NCBI GenBank assembly: GCA_036898135.1
Contig: CM072513.1
Location: forward strand, 90,648,268-90,712,267
Reading direction: 5' to 3'
Source: Oncomelania hupensis
Taxonomy: Eukaryota; Mollusca; Gastropoda; Littorinimorpha; Pomatiopsidae
DNA length: 64,000 nucleotides
A program made the translations under genes and the position numbers. Below the pieces are notes generated by a model. That model saw nothing but the letters and a program-made list of their open reading frames with translations, did no database searches and was not told where the DNA came from. Positions 45,032 to 56,169 of the stretch are shown piece after piece (the stretch's first letter is position 1; each line of letters begins with the position of its first letter).

Positions 45032-46767
45032 TATCCTATCCTATCCTATCCTGTCCCATAACCCGAAGGTCGTAGGGGCACCACAGATGATCGCTTAACC
45101 AGCATACTCCATCTTTCTCTGTCCTCAGCAGCCCTCATGGCTTCGCTCAGTGTCAAACCAGTCCATTCTCGGATGTTGTCCTCCCACCTCTTTTTCGGTC
45201 TCCCCCTTCTTCTACCTCCTTGCACTGTGCCTTGCAGAATGGTCTTTGCAAGGCCTGATGATCTGGTGACGTGGCCATACCATCGGAGTTTCCGTTTCTT
45301 CACCACTGTGAGCAGGTCATCGTGTTGTCCAATGGCTTGTGTGATGGTCTGTCGGACTTCAATGTTGGTGATGTGTTGGGTATAGGAAATGCACAGAAGT
45401 CTTCTGTAGCACCTCATCTCCATGCTTTGTATTCTTCGTTGGAGATCTGCTGTGAGGGTCCATGCTTCGCAAGCATATAGGAAGATGGAGATGACCAGAG
45501 AGCGCAGCAGTCTTACTTTGGAATGTAGACTGATGGTTCTGTCTTTCCAAATGGGCTTCAACCTTGTCAGGGCAGCAGTTGTTTGTGCGATCCTGGAGAG
45601 GACTTCCTGTCGAGACCCATTGTCTGACACAATGGCTCCTAAATATTTGAAGCTGTGCACTGTGTTGAGGGATTGGCCTTGTACTTTGATGTCCGTGTTG
45701 ATGCCATTGGTGTTGTTGGTCATCATTTTGGTCTTCTCTGCACTTATTTCCATTCCATAAGCTCTGGAGGTGGTGTCAAGCCTCTGTACAAGCTGTTCAA
45801 GTTCTTGTTCCTCTCCAGCCAATCCATCAATATCATCCGCAAAACGAAGATTGGAGATTGCTCTGCCCCCTATGCTGACTGTGCCTTCGTGATCTGCAAG
45901 AGCATCTGACATTATGCGCTCTAGGAAGATGTTGAAGAGTGTTGGAGAGAGTAGGCATCCTTGACGCACACCGATTGTTGTTCTGAACCAGTTCCCGATG
46001 ACGCTGTTATGGAGGACTGCACTGGTAGCCTTGTCATACAGGCTTTTGATGACTTCTATAATTTTAGGGCTGATGTTGTAAACTTTCATGGTTGCCCATA
46101 GAGCTGCATGCCAGACTCGGTCAAATGCCTTCTTGAAGTCTATGAACACATAATATAGATGTTGTTGGTGCTGTAGGTATTTCTCACAGATTATTCTGAG
46201 GTTGAAAATCTGTTCAGTGGTACTTCGCCCTGCCATGAATCCTGCTTGTTCTTCAGCTATGATTTGTTCAGCTTGTGGTTTCAACCTGTTGAGTATTATT
46301 TTCAGGAGGACCTTGCTGGGATGGCTGATGAGGCTGATGGTGCGGTAATTTTCACACTCCTGAAGGTTACCTTTTTTGGGAAGAGTGATGACAAGCGACT
46401 GGGTCCATGGTGTAGGCCATTCCCCACTCTGCCAGATCTTGTTACAGATAATGGTGAGAGCATCAGTCATCGCTTCTACTCCTGCTTGTAGCAGTTCCGC
46501 TGGTATGTTGTCCACTCCCGCTGACTTCCCTTTCTTCAGCGATTGCACTGCTGCCTCAACTTCTTCCTGGAGAATTGGGAGGATTTCTTCTTCTTCTCTG
46601 CTCTCGGGACATGCTAGAACTGATGGGTCTCCATTTGGTGTATGGTTGTAAAGGTCAGAGCAGTACTCTGTCCATCTGTCCAAGACTTCTTGTTCTTCTG
46701 TAAGGCAAATGTCAGACTTGCTTTGGATAGTGGAGACTTTGGGCTGTTTAACACTTGTATATATTGT
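45032..46767 (-). mobile_element. 5'-truncated LINE with 13-bp target duplication
   Basis: TATATATTTGCCC stands directly outside both ends (45019-45031 and 46768-46780). The 3' end is (GGATA)n (read as TATCC on the plus strand). It lacks the endonuclease part. The intact reading frame and perfect duplication mark it as the youngest of the five copies in this window. It lies in a channel intron. Confidence 0.93.
45046..46767 (-). CDS. LINE reverse transcriptase (C-terminal part, open frame)
   Basis: About 570 codons without interruption. RT motifs: LPKKGNLQECENYRTISLIS, motif A YYVFIDFKKAFDRV, motif B GVRQGCLLSPTLFN, motif C LRFADDIDGL. Downstream it has ACEAWTLTADLQRRIQSMEM and LRWYGHVTRSSGLAKTILQG, typical of the LINE carboxyl end. 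Copies DNA from its own RNA at the target site. The frame opens a few codons before the element boundary in host DNA, so it has no start of its own; it is a fossil ORF2 piece rather than an expressed gene. Confidence 0.92.
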   Translation of the reverse strand, partial: TIYTSVKQPKVSTIQSKSDICLTEEQEVLDRWTEYCSDLYNHTPNGDPSVLACPESREEEEILPILQEEVEAAVQSLKKGKSAGVDNIPAELLQAGVEAMTDALTIICNKIWQSGEWPTPWTQSLVITLPKKGNLQECENYRTISLISHPSKVLLKIILNRLKPQAEQIIAEEQAGFMAGRSTTEQIFNLRIICEKYLQHQQHLYYVFIDFKKAFDRVWHAALWATMKVYNISPKIIEVIKSLYDKATSAVLHNSVIGNWFRTTIGVRQGCLLSPTLFNIFLERIMSDALADHEGTVSIGGRAISNLRFADDIDGLAGEEQELEQLVQRLDTTSRAYGMEISAEKTKMMTNNTNGINTDIKVQGQSLNTVHSFKYLGAIVSDNGSRQEVLSRIAQTTAALTRLKPIWKDRTISLHSKVRLLRSLVISIFLYACEAWTLTADLQRRIQSMEMRCYRRLLCISYTQHITNIEVRQTITQAIGQHDDLLTVVKKRKLRWYGHVTRSSGLAKTILQGTVQGGRRRGRPKKRWEDNIREWTGLTLSEAMRAAEDRERWSMLVKRSSVVPLRPSGYGTG

Positions 46768-46780
46768 TATATATTTGCCC

Positions 46781-47289
46781 CATTCAGCTATATCCAGTTT
46801 TTTTCCCATCCTTCGATTTATTATTTTGCATTCCTCTTATATTCATGGCCTTTGTTTTTGGATAGATACACAGGAACAATGCACATGGACATCACAATCG
46901 TAACCTTAATAATAATTATACTAGAGGCTAACTTTAGTGTCATCATAAGAGTTTGGCACACCCATGTTTCCTGGTAGTTTAAGGGGACAATTTAAAAAAA
47001 AATCTAATTTGTAATCAATTTGTCTTTTTATATCAATTTTGTGTCCTAGAGTGGTTTCACAAACTGCAAGTCGTTGACCCATGGGTTACAGAGGGAAGTC
47101 ACAAACAAGCATTTCCATGGCACCACAGACATTCTTATTTCAGACAGACAGCAGACAATTTCTCTTTCCTGTAAAATGAAACACTGCAGAATACAAATGG
47201 ACAATTGCTTGAACCATAATAATCTTTCCTTAGCCTGAACTCACTTAGGCAAAAAGATGTTTAATGAACTAAAACAAACAAAACAGGAT
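46781..47289. other. Intron, nothing recognised
   Basis: AT-rich. No exon, tail or repeat unit noted. Confidence 0.4.
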
Positions 47290-47839
47290 GGCATGGTACC
47301 ATGTGAAGAAGAATTATCGAGTTTGTGAGTGGGAGAGTATTACCTTTATTTATCAACGACCAGTATTGTCTTATTTCTACTTTAGAAATGTGCAATATTC
47401 ATCAGTATGCGATAGACTTGTTTGGTATTTTTTACCTTGTTGTCATAATTATTTATGATATATTCTGTATGAATGAATGCACAGCTGTAACGATGAATGA
47501 GCTAATGTAGTACGTGCATGTGTTGTGACTGCGCGAGGCTTTTATGACTGAAATTTTAGTGCCTATTCTTTTAGTCTTACTTCTTACCTGTAATATTTTT
47601 ACCTGCACGAGGCGTTCGCTCAATCAATGCATAGTTAATTTATGTACGGATGATGTGCGTACGGATCTTATGTTGTCTGAACCTTTTATATCAGTCTGTG
47701 TCTTATTATTGTTCATTATAACTTGTCTTGATGTGTGATACTTTTTTTTTTATATGGAGCCATAATATGATGTGATGAGACTTGTACAATATTTCCATTC
47801 CTGTGGTAATAAAGATGTGTTGAATTGAATTGAATTGAA
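47290..47839 (+). mobile_element. LINE 3' end with (TTGAA)n tail
   Basis: Ends CCTGTGGTAATAAAGATGTG followed by TTGAATTGAATTGAATTGAA. The same end occurs on the opposite strand at 63538-63597. The 5' boundary is not visible; 47290 is approximate. The tail is only 22 bp from the donor of the 47862 exon. Confidence 0.6.
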
Positions 47840-47861
47840 GAAGAATGACAAAGCGTCATAC

Positions 47862-48085
47862 CAGAAGTTCCATCCTGGGATGGATCCTCCTTCTGCAGGG
47901 AACTTGGTGATGTTGGCAAACTCCTTGTAGTTTTCACCGAAGAGCTGCTGGCCCATGACGGCAAAGATGAAGACCACGATCCACAGGACGATCACCAGGT
48001 TGCCGATGGCGCTCACAGTTCTCGCCACAATGGAGATCAGCATGTTCAGTGTGGGCCAGGACTTGGCTAGCTTGAACACTCGCAG
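47862..48085 (-). CDS. Nav1 exon: domain II S4 end, S5 and turret
   Basis: 224 bp, enters in phase 0 and leaves with two bases over. Encodes [56 protein letters not shown] and the turret ending SIPGWNF. The gating Arg/Lys series begun in the 48612 exon continues here (R, K, K). Confidence 0.96.
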
Positions 48086-48273
48086 CTGTTGGGAGAGAAT
48101 GATGACATTACCATAGCAATCTCCCTGCCTTCTGCCCCACACATGTGAGTGATAGATGTGTGTTTGTCATGCATGTAACAGTGCGAGTCACATGTGAGCA
48201 TGTATGTTGATACAGATCGCTGCACTTTGAGCCTGAATGGTAATTGGGGGTAAAAAAATGTGTATGTAATACC

Positions 48274-48314
<41 letters not shown>

Positions 48315-48611
48315 TTATTGATAGATCAACAGATAATTGATATTTTGATACCTTGCACTAAGGAAAACATTTAGCCATGCGGTACAACACCTGCCCAACA
48401 AGCTCCATCACAGCCAGCAGCAGTTGTTAAGGAGCACTCCATCGTTGGACTATACAAGAAACCTGGTCAAAATCTTGCATGAACAATCGTAGGGCTTTGT
48501 GAAATGTAGTTTTCTAAATAATAGGCCAACTTTGAATGTTATCATCTCCCAAAAAAATATCCATTTGTAAACACACACACACACACTATTTTTTACACGA
48601 AGAAAACTCAC

Positions 48612-48785
48612 CAAACGGAAAGCCCTGAGCACTGACAATCCTGGCAGACCACTGAAGCCCAGCTCAGCCAGGGAAAGGACCACGATAATGAAGTCAAAGA
48701 TGTTCCATCCGTCCTTGAAATAGCGCACTGGTGACAATGCCAGCAGTTTGAAAAAAGCCTCCACTGCAAAGATGCCTGTGAACAC
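48612..48785 (-). CDS. Nav1 exon: domain II S2-S4
   Basis: 174 bp, 58 codons, phase 0 at both ends. Encodes [20 protein letters not shown] (S2), [20 protein letters not shown] (S3) and LSVLRAFRL (start of S4). Confidence 0.96.
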
Positions 48786-48844
48786 CTGTCAATAAAAAAA
48801 TTTAAAAAAACATGCTAGGTTACTAACAGGTCATTGCTGTTAAA

Positions 48845-49370
48845 TAACCAAAACAGAAAAAAAAATACAAATAGTACAAATAAAATTTGGATAATACAGA
48901 ATATAATACAGAATATAATACAGATGATAGAAATGATATAGAGCATAATAGAGATAATACAAAACATAATACAAATAGTATGAAAACGAAATACAAACAC
49001 TACATAACATACTACAGATAATACAGAACAATATACACATTAATACAAAATATACAAATAATACAACACTGTGCAAGTAATACAAAACATAATATGCATA
49101 ATACAGAACATTATATACATAATGCGATAACAATACTGAACATAATATACATGATACCAAGCATAATACAAATAACAAAACAAATAAAACAGAACATAAT
49201 ACACAGAATATAGTACAACTAATACTGAACATCGTACAAATACAGAATAAAATACATAGAACATAGTACAACTAATACTGAACAGCATACAAATACTGAA
49301 CAGCATAAAAATACTAAACATTATACAAATACTGAACATCATACAAATAACACAGAGCCATAACACCGTG
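48845..49370. repeat. Degenerate AATACA-rich repeat
   Basis: Repeats of ATACAGAACATAATACAAAT type about 20 bp long with much variation, in an intron. It yields Cys/Tyr/Ile-rich minus-strand open frames that are not genes. Confidence 0.75.
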
Positions 49371-49762
49371 TGACCATGTCTGGAACATCTATCGTTTAAC
49401 TGTTATAAAAATGTTTCATGATTTAGAACCCACTGTAACTTTATGTTGCAACGACATTGTTGTAGCCAATCGGAATGCACACATCTCGTCATGCCGCAGC
49501 TCCATGTTTTGCTCACATTTCCAGCCAAGGTCTCACCCAATACTGTTTCATTTCTTCGGCTTTTCATTTTGCAGTATTTCATACAGCGCAATGGTGATAA
49601 TCTCATCATAGCTCTATTGGTTGAGTCGGCCATGTTTTTACAACCAAAAATGGCCGCGCAAAAGAAGATGCCCATCTCTAAAGATGGCAAGAGCGTGCTT
49701 TGTTTTCACGCAGATGTTGCAGATATAAGTTTACTTTACCGTGTGACTACGTGCATTGTTAA

Positions 49763-50426
49763 CTCTTTCCCTGCCAATCGACGATATATCGTCGATCTGA
49801 GCCGCCATGTTTGTGCCAATCGACGATATATCGTCGATTTCAGTATTCCGTTTCGTTCCGGTTTTTTGCGCAGTCCAATCCAAGTTTTATTTTAACCAAA
49901 GAGAGATAACTCTTTCTACTTTCGTTCTCGATCGACAGGCGCGTTTTTTCTTCAAATTGATTCGTTTTTAGAGTGTTTATTGTGCATTTTACTAAGCATA
50001 GTGATGGGCACAATCGACAGTGTGTCAAACTCTGTGCTAATAATCAATATAATTTCAAACTGTAAAGTGTATTTTGATCCTAAATAAATTTTCTTTCTGG
50101 TGTGTGAAGCTGATTCAGTGATTGGAATTATTCCTCCCGATTTGTTTTATCACTGTGGTATGTAGAAATATTTTTATTTTATTTTATCATTTCAAAAAGA
50201 GCAACATGCTTTCAAAACACATATTTCAATAACATAATCAAATTAACATTTTTGTGGGTTTTTTTCTTATTCTTCACTCTTTTACCTTTAATTTGATATG
50301 AAATATGTCTATTTAACAACTATTATTGAAAGAACAGTAGCTTAAATGCCTAAGGTACTGAACTTTCTTTCCGGTGCCAGAGAAATGTCTGGCACAAACG
50401 TGGAAACATGCCTGGCAGGGAAAGAG
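49763..50426. mobile_element. piggyBac-like MITE with twin palindromes
   Basis: Perfect 14-bp inverted ends CTCTTTCCCTGCCA/TGGCAGGGAAAGAG, flanked on both sides by TTAA (49759-49762 and 50427-50430), the piggyBac target. Near the left end the 20-bp palindrome ATCGACGATATATCGTCGAT occurs twice (49777-49796 and 49819-49838), 42 bp apart. No transposase. Confidence 0.8.
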
Positions 50427-50699
50427 TTAAAACACTTTTAAATCAAAAGTTTGTAAACAATGTTGTCAGGACACTGTTGTATCAGAAATGTTGCTTGTGC
50501 AGCTTTGGCTTTAGAGAGAACAAGGACTACTGTACTGAGCTGCAGGAGCATTAAGGGTGACTTGAACTATGAAACCTTATTGTGTTTGTATGTTGCATGT
50601 GGGCCTTTGTGTGGTGGGGAGAGTATGAGAGAGTATGTAAACCTTGGTACAGAGCCCTACGCTTTAAGCTCTCACATGGGAAAATATGTGTAAATAATT

Positions 50700-50933
50700 C
50701 ACTATCATAATTATTATTATTATTATCATCATCATCATCATTATTATTATCATCATTATTATTATTGTTGTTATTATTGGTATTGTTTATATCATTATTA
50801 TTATCATCATCATAATCATTATTAATATCATTAATATTAACATTATTATTATGATTAATATCATAATTATAATATTATCACCATAGTCAATGTATTATCA
50901 TCATCATATTATTATTATTATTCTTGCTATAAT
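50700..50933. repeat. ATT/ATC-rich microsatellite
   Basis: Imperfect ATT, ATC and AAT units in an intron. Confidence 0.85.
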
Positions 50934-50934
50934 A

Positions 50935-51243
50935 TAGTGGTGTCGGATAGCGCAGTGGTTGGAGCACTCGCTACTGTGTCGCAAGTTAAGCACCGTCCAG
51001 TGCGGTTAGCACTTGGATGAGTGACCGCAAAACATGAAGCTACAAATAACAACGCCCCCAGTTGACTCAACTGTGACTGAGTACCTACTCTCTTGAGGGT
51101 GGGGAAGGTAAAGCAGCGAGGGAGAGAGATGGGCATCACCCTCATTACGCTGGCCCAAGATAAGTGTGATCTCCAACATCACGCTCCCCTACGGCCACAG
51201 GCTATGGGACTACCTTTACCTTTTTACCTTTACCTTTATTGCT
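50935..51243 (+). mobile_element. SINE with 5S rRNA-like internal promoter
   Basis: GGATAGCGCAGTGGTTGGAG resembles a tRNA A-box. It is followed by GCAAGTTAAGCA and GGTTAGCACTTGGATGAGTG plus ACCGC, which match the A-box and C-box region of 5S rRNA genes almost base for base. The tail is a CTTTAC-type repeat (51212-51240). Pol III-transcribed retroposon, non-coding. Confidence 0.75.
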
Positions 51244-51571
51244 ATTATCAAGAACAATGATACAGTAAACGTTCAAAATGACATGGTTACACCGACAATA
51301 AACGAAACAAATATTTGCACAATGCACTTGTCTGGGTTGGGGAGTGGGGTGGGGTGGGGGGGGGGGGTGTCAGAGAAAGGATTAAATACCACCCTCTCCC
51401 TCCCCTCTCCCTCCCCTCTTCCTCCTGTTTCAGTATTTTAGTTATGGAAGTCTTTTTTGGTGTGGTGGTGTTGTGATATCTGGGACACTATTTGTACTCA
51501 TTGAGCATGACTTTATGGCATGAGACGTGGGATCCCTACTAGTCCGCACAATGGCCATCATCTCTTCTCAC
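51244..51571. other. Intron; poly-G tract
   Basis: A G-rich run at 51336-51370, then CT-rich text. Nothing else. Confidence 0.5.
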
Positions 51572-51712
51572 CTCATTGGCGACTTTGGAGACCATTTGCA
51601 GCGTTAGGTTCATGTTGTGCATTTCCAGAGCCATGAAGACGGTGTTGACGACGATACACAGCGTGATGAACAACTCCACAAAAGCATCCAGGATGAACAG
51701 CCCTGCCAGATG
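51572..51712 (-). CDS. Nav1 exon: domain II S1
   Basis: 141 bp, 47 codons, phase 0 at both ends. Encodes HLAGLFILDAFVELFITLCI then VVNTVFMALEMHNMN, helix S1 of domain II, followed by LQMVSKVANE. The donor is GTGAGA. Confidence 0.95.
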
Positions 51713-52034
51713 CTGCAAAAACAGGTAAACCATCTTTAACGTAGCAGCAATGACTGACAAATGACCGACACCGGAACATCGCCTGACGCTTGGCCTAATG
51801 TCTTGTCATGTCTTATGACAGCTGGGTTTTGCTTATGCAGTGTCAGGTGACTGTGGCCATGAAGAGCTGCCTTAGTCACTGAGAGATACAATCAGAGATC
51901 AGCTATTAAATCCTACTGCTGTGAGGATCACACTGAGTTTTGTTTGATACACACGAAGTACTCTTTACTAAAGTTATAAGCTATTTCCAATAGAGAGATA
52001 CTTTGCAATCACCCTGTACAAGTCTTCTCTACAT

Positions 52035-53075
52035 TTAAAAAGGTCAATGGTATTTATCAAGTGTAAAAAGGTCAATGGTATTCACCAAGTGTGAAAATGT
52101 CAATAATATTTATCAAGTGTAAAAAGGTCAATGGTATTTATCAAGTGTAAAAAGGTCAATGGTATTTACCAAGTGTGAAAATGTCAATAGTATTTATCAA
52201 GTGTAAAAAGGTCAATGGTATTTATCAAGTGTAAAAATGTCAATGGCATTTACCAAGTGTAAAAAGTTCAATGGTTTTTATCAAGTGTAAAAAGGTCAAT
52301 GGTATTTATTAAGTGTAAAAAGGTCAATGGTATTTATTAAGTGTAAAAAGGTCAATGGTATTTATCAAGTGTAAAAAGGTCAATGGTATTTACCAAGTTT
52401 GAAAAAGTGAATGGTATTTATCAAATATAGAAATATTAATGTGTTTTTTTTCAAGTGTAAAAAGGTGAATGACATATCCTATCCTATCCCGTAAATCGGA
52501 GGTCGTTTGGGGCACCATAGATGATCGTTTAACCAGCATACTCCATCTTTGTCTGTCCTCAGCAACTCTCATGGCTTCGATCATTGTCAAGCCAGTCCAA
52601 TCTTGAATGTTGTCTTCCCACCTCTTTTTCAGTCTCCCTCTTCTTCTACCTCCTTGCACTGTGCCTTGCAGGATGGTCTTTGCAAGGTCTGATGATCTAG
52701 TGACGTGGCCATACCATCAGAGTTTTCAGTTTCTTCACCACTGTGAGCAGGTCATCGTGTTGCCCAATGGCTTGCATGATGATCTGTCGGACTTTGTCGT
52801 TGGTGATGTGCTGGGTATAGGAAATGCCCAGAAGTCTTCTGTAGCACCTCATCTCCATGCGTTGTATTCTTTGTTGTAGATCTGCTGTGAGGGTCCATGT
52901 TTCACAAGCGTATAGGGAGATGGAGATAACAAGGGAGCGCAGCAGCCTTACCTTGGAATGTAGACTGATGGTCCTGTCCTTCCAAATGGGCTTCAACCTT
53001 GTCAGGGCAATTGAATGACATTTATCAAGTGCAAAAAGGTTAATGGCATTATCAAGTGTAAAAAGGTGAATAGTA
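52035..53075. repeat. 28-bp minisatellite, split by a LINE
   Basis: Units of AAAAAGGTCAATGGTATTTA plus TCAAGTGT, about 15 copies up to 52475 and about two more from 53012. A LINE fragment occupies 52476-53011. It lies in the intron next to the 53098 exon. Confidence 0.9.
52476..53011 (-). mobile_element. LINE 3' fragment inserted into the minisatellite
   Basis: Same family as 45032-46767. (TATCC)n lies at the left, and it is truncated within the region coding for the RT carboxyl part. TGAATGACAT is repeated at both edges (52466-52475 and 53012-53021), a 10-bp target duplication made within the minisatellite. Confidence 0.9.
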
Positions 53076-53097
53076 TTTTTCTAACTATTGCTCCCAC

Positions 53098-53252
53098 CTG
53101 AACTTTGAGAAAGAGGGGAGAACAGTCCCAGACACAGCAGAAATGGAATAGTTTGGTCTTCATGGTCTCAGGTTCTCCACTCATGTAGCTGATGAAACTC
53201 TGGCGGTGCTCTGAAGTGGCCTGCTCAAAGATGTCCTTTAGGACCATCACAT
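53098..53252 (-). CDS. Nav1 exon: end of I-II linker
   Basis: 155 bp, entered with one carried base and left in phase 0. Encodes DVMVLKDIFEQATSEHRQSF then KLFHFCCVWDCSPLFLKVQ. The DVMVL..I and FC.VWDC motifs are characteristic of sodium channels just before domain II. Confidence 0.95.
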
Positions 53253-54839
53253 CTGCCAAAGAAATCGACATCATAAGACCATTTCAGTTCGTCTTTTAAT
53301 TTTATGTTTGTTCACTAAAAAAGTGATATAAGAGCATTAACATATTACAGGGTGGAGAACAACTGAATCAAGAAATCTCTGAAATCCGGCCGGGGCCCAG
53401 GGGCCAAGCCCCGGTATTTGCCCCCTGGAAGAAAATAAATGTATGCAACTTTGAAAGTAATTTAGGGCCTCTCCTGAAAGCAAAAAGCACAAAGTAAACA
53501 TGAATAGAAACAACAACAAAAAGAATGTTTTAATTATGCACATGTCTTTCAAAAAAGTTAAGAATCTTGATTTGTAGGCCTAACAAAGTTTGAGGTCCAC
53601 CACTGTTACACACAAACTCCACATTTCCAATTTTACTGGGCACACGGTTGTCTATTTTCTAGCTGTAAACAGGCAAGAATTTGTATAATTTTAGAGATAT
53701 TTAGGGGTACGTTAGTAAAAACACCATATCTTAGGTATTAGTGACTAGTGAGTGTATAGATTTAAATGAAATAAAATGCAAAATGAACAGAAATACATTC
53801 TCTTTTGATTATCTACCTTTTTCTAATTCTTTTGTCATGTCTTGTTTTTTATTACTCCATGTGCATTAAAAAAAAAAAGTTTTAAAAAGTCCAAACAAGC
53901 CCCCTTCTCTTCTTCACTTTCATGCCAGTCTGAAAGATCGTACGCATTCACACTACTGACACTAATTGTCTAATGTCAGTACCGATCTCTTCCTCCGACT
54001 TTAAGTCCATTTCTCTCACTTTAATGTCTGATAAATGGAAGCCTGTAAACTCCCCTTCATCAGTTGAAGAATCCAAACCATCCATTTTAGACACACACAC
54101 AATAAAATTTGCGATGTTTTCACAACAGAATAAATTAGAAGTCAATTGCCGGAAGTCTCGCAATCTTTCAAACAACGTGAGAATATAACCACATGGTTGA
54201 TACGGCCGCTTTTGGGCGTTTTGCCTGTTTAGACCTTCGGCCGCTTTTGGCCGCTATGCCCAGTAAAATGTAGCCCCTCAGCTTCTCACACTCGGAACTC
54301 AATATTTTTTTCTCGGAAATGCAAATGCCTTCCGCGGAAATCCGCGGATAATTCTCCACCCTGATATTAAATAAATAAATATTGCCATTTGTATAACACA
54401 GTTTAAAAAAAGTAAGAAAAGAAATACTGACAATGTAAATACAACAGGACTTACAAAATGTTTTTAACCCATATGACTGCTTATGATGACTTATCTCGTC
54501 ATACAATAGTGTGATGAAATATCACAATGACCTGTTGTCTCTTCATCATCGTAACGTTTGTTTTCTTATGTATAGTTAGTTAGATGGTCAGCAAGACAAA
54601 TACACAACATTGGAAAGCTGTTCCACATTCATAAGTTAGGTATGCCAACCCTTTTTATTGGCGGTTGGCCCCCTGCCCTACCCTCCCTCCCCAACCCCAC
54701 ACACATGCCCGCTGATATAGGCTCCAAACTGGGACACAGATCAAAGGGGCGCAATATCACGCACCCATACATAAAATAATACGTCACAGACTAGACTAAA
54801 AATAAATAAATTAATAATGTAATTATTTTTAATAAACAA

Positions 54840-54840
<1 letters not shown>
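53253..54840. other. Intron, nothing recognised
   Basis: No exon or element with clear ends. Includes a GC-rich patch near 53386-53425 and an A-run near 53870. Confidence 0.4.

Positions 54841-54842
<2 letters not shown>

Positions 54843-54889
<47 letters not shown>
54843..54889. repeat. AT microsatellite
   Basis: Pure (AT)n, directly abutting the left end of the next element. Confidence 0.95.
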
Positions 54890-54890
<1 letters not shown>

Positions 54891-54893
54891 TAA

Positions 54894-55560
54894 CTCTTAG
54901 CATCTCGTAATCCTGAAGCGCGGTCATGCGCGCCTCGTTAGTGCACCTCTTAGTCATGAAATCACAGGAAATAGGAAATCTCCAGTGCGTGAGAGAAGGT
55001 TTAGGTTTAGTCAACTTCTGGAAAGGTTCCCGTGTGTTTTCCGCTATCGTTTTCGCAAGTTTGACGTGGTTTTGTGTACTTTTTAAACGATTTTGTTTGA
55101 GGTTTGAGTTTGCGACATTTTCGGCCATGATGGCAGGGGATAGCTCCGACAGTAATAGTGAGTTTGGTAACCTTATTGATGAGCTTATTGCTGAAAGAGC
55201 ACAAGGACTTGGTGTAGACAACCAGAGTGAGTTTTCTTATCTGTGTTGACTGTCTGTGCACACATTCACATGCAATCCACACTGTCTTGTTGTTGTTTTA
55301 TTAACATAGTCCATAAAATACCTGTAATTATGAATTAATTACAAGATTCCAACAGGTAAAAATAGTACTAAAGTCAAAATGGTTCTTTGGGTACATAGAA
55401 TAACCATTTTGTAAACATATCCTAAAATATGAAGTTAATGTGACAATAAATAAATTTTTTGCAATTTTTTCAAATTCATAACCCAATTTATTGCAATAAA
55501 CTTGAAATCCTTACAGGATATAGGCGCAAATGTACAGAAAACCCTTTAGGACGCTAAGAG
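54894..55560. mobile_element. Probable piggyBac-like remnant
   Basis: Ends CTCTTAGC/GCTAAGAG with partial similarity further in. TTAA stands on the right (55561-55564) and CTAA on the left. From 55126 an open stretch reads MMAGDSSDSNSEFGNLIDEL, an acidic Ser-rich start such as piggyBac transposases have, before it ends at 55247. Less certain than the 49763 element. Confidence 0.5.
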
Positions 55561-55937
55561 TTAAATAGCATAATTGTGTAGACAATTAAATGACCTTTCA
55601 GAAATGTATAAATGTTACCCAGTTATTGATGATCCTGTTCAAGCTAGTAAATGTTTACAGTCTCTAGCCAGATCTGCCTGGCAAATGGTTGTAATTCAGT
55701 ACAATTCCCCCTTGGCAGCGAAAAGGGTCAAGGTCATCATCTTCTGATAATGATAATTCCATTGTGGTTATAAATTCATGTCAAAATATAACAACAGGAA
55801 AGTATGTGATGGACATAAACAATTTCTGAACATACACAACTGACGTGGGGTGGGGTTGGAGTAAGAGGGGGAGGGGAAAGGGAGAGTAACTGAAAAGGGA
55901 CATAATGAGGCCCGTTTGGTCCCCCCCTACAATTCAC

Positions 55938-56043
55938 CTTTCATCTCAACTCCTTGTCCTGTGGGTGAACAGTTGAGGAAAGGATTGCTGGAGGACATCT
56001 TCTTCTTCTCTGCTGCCTGGCTGGCCACACTGTGCAGGGAGGC
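55938..56043 (-). CDS. Nav1 exon: I-II linker, short
   Basis: 106 bp, enters in phase 0 and leaves with one base over. Encodes ASLHSVASQAAEKKKMSSSN then PFLNCSPTGQGVEMK. The phases fit both neighbours. An alternative acceptor 13 bases further in exists but would shift the frame. Confidence 0.88.
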
Positions 56044-56169
56044 CTGCCCACCAAACACCAAAGACATTTCAAAATACACATACGGGTGTATGATACACAT
56101 TATGCTGCCAAAACATGTTGTGTTGTTTTTTTAAAAATGAAATTTTGAATGTTTATTGCAGTTTATTAT

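Noticed and set aside
48815..49366. Cys/Tyr/Ile-rich membrane-like frames
   Set aside because: Produced by a degenerate AATACA-type repeat in an intron.
51181..51200. CCTACGGCCACA as the start of a 5S rRNA gene
   Set aside because: Only about ten bases match and it stands on the wrong side of the 5S-like core; chance is likely.
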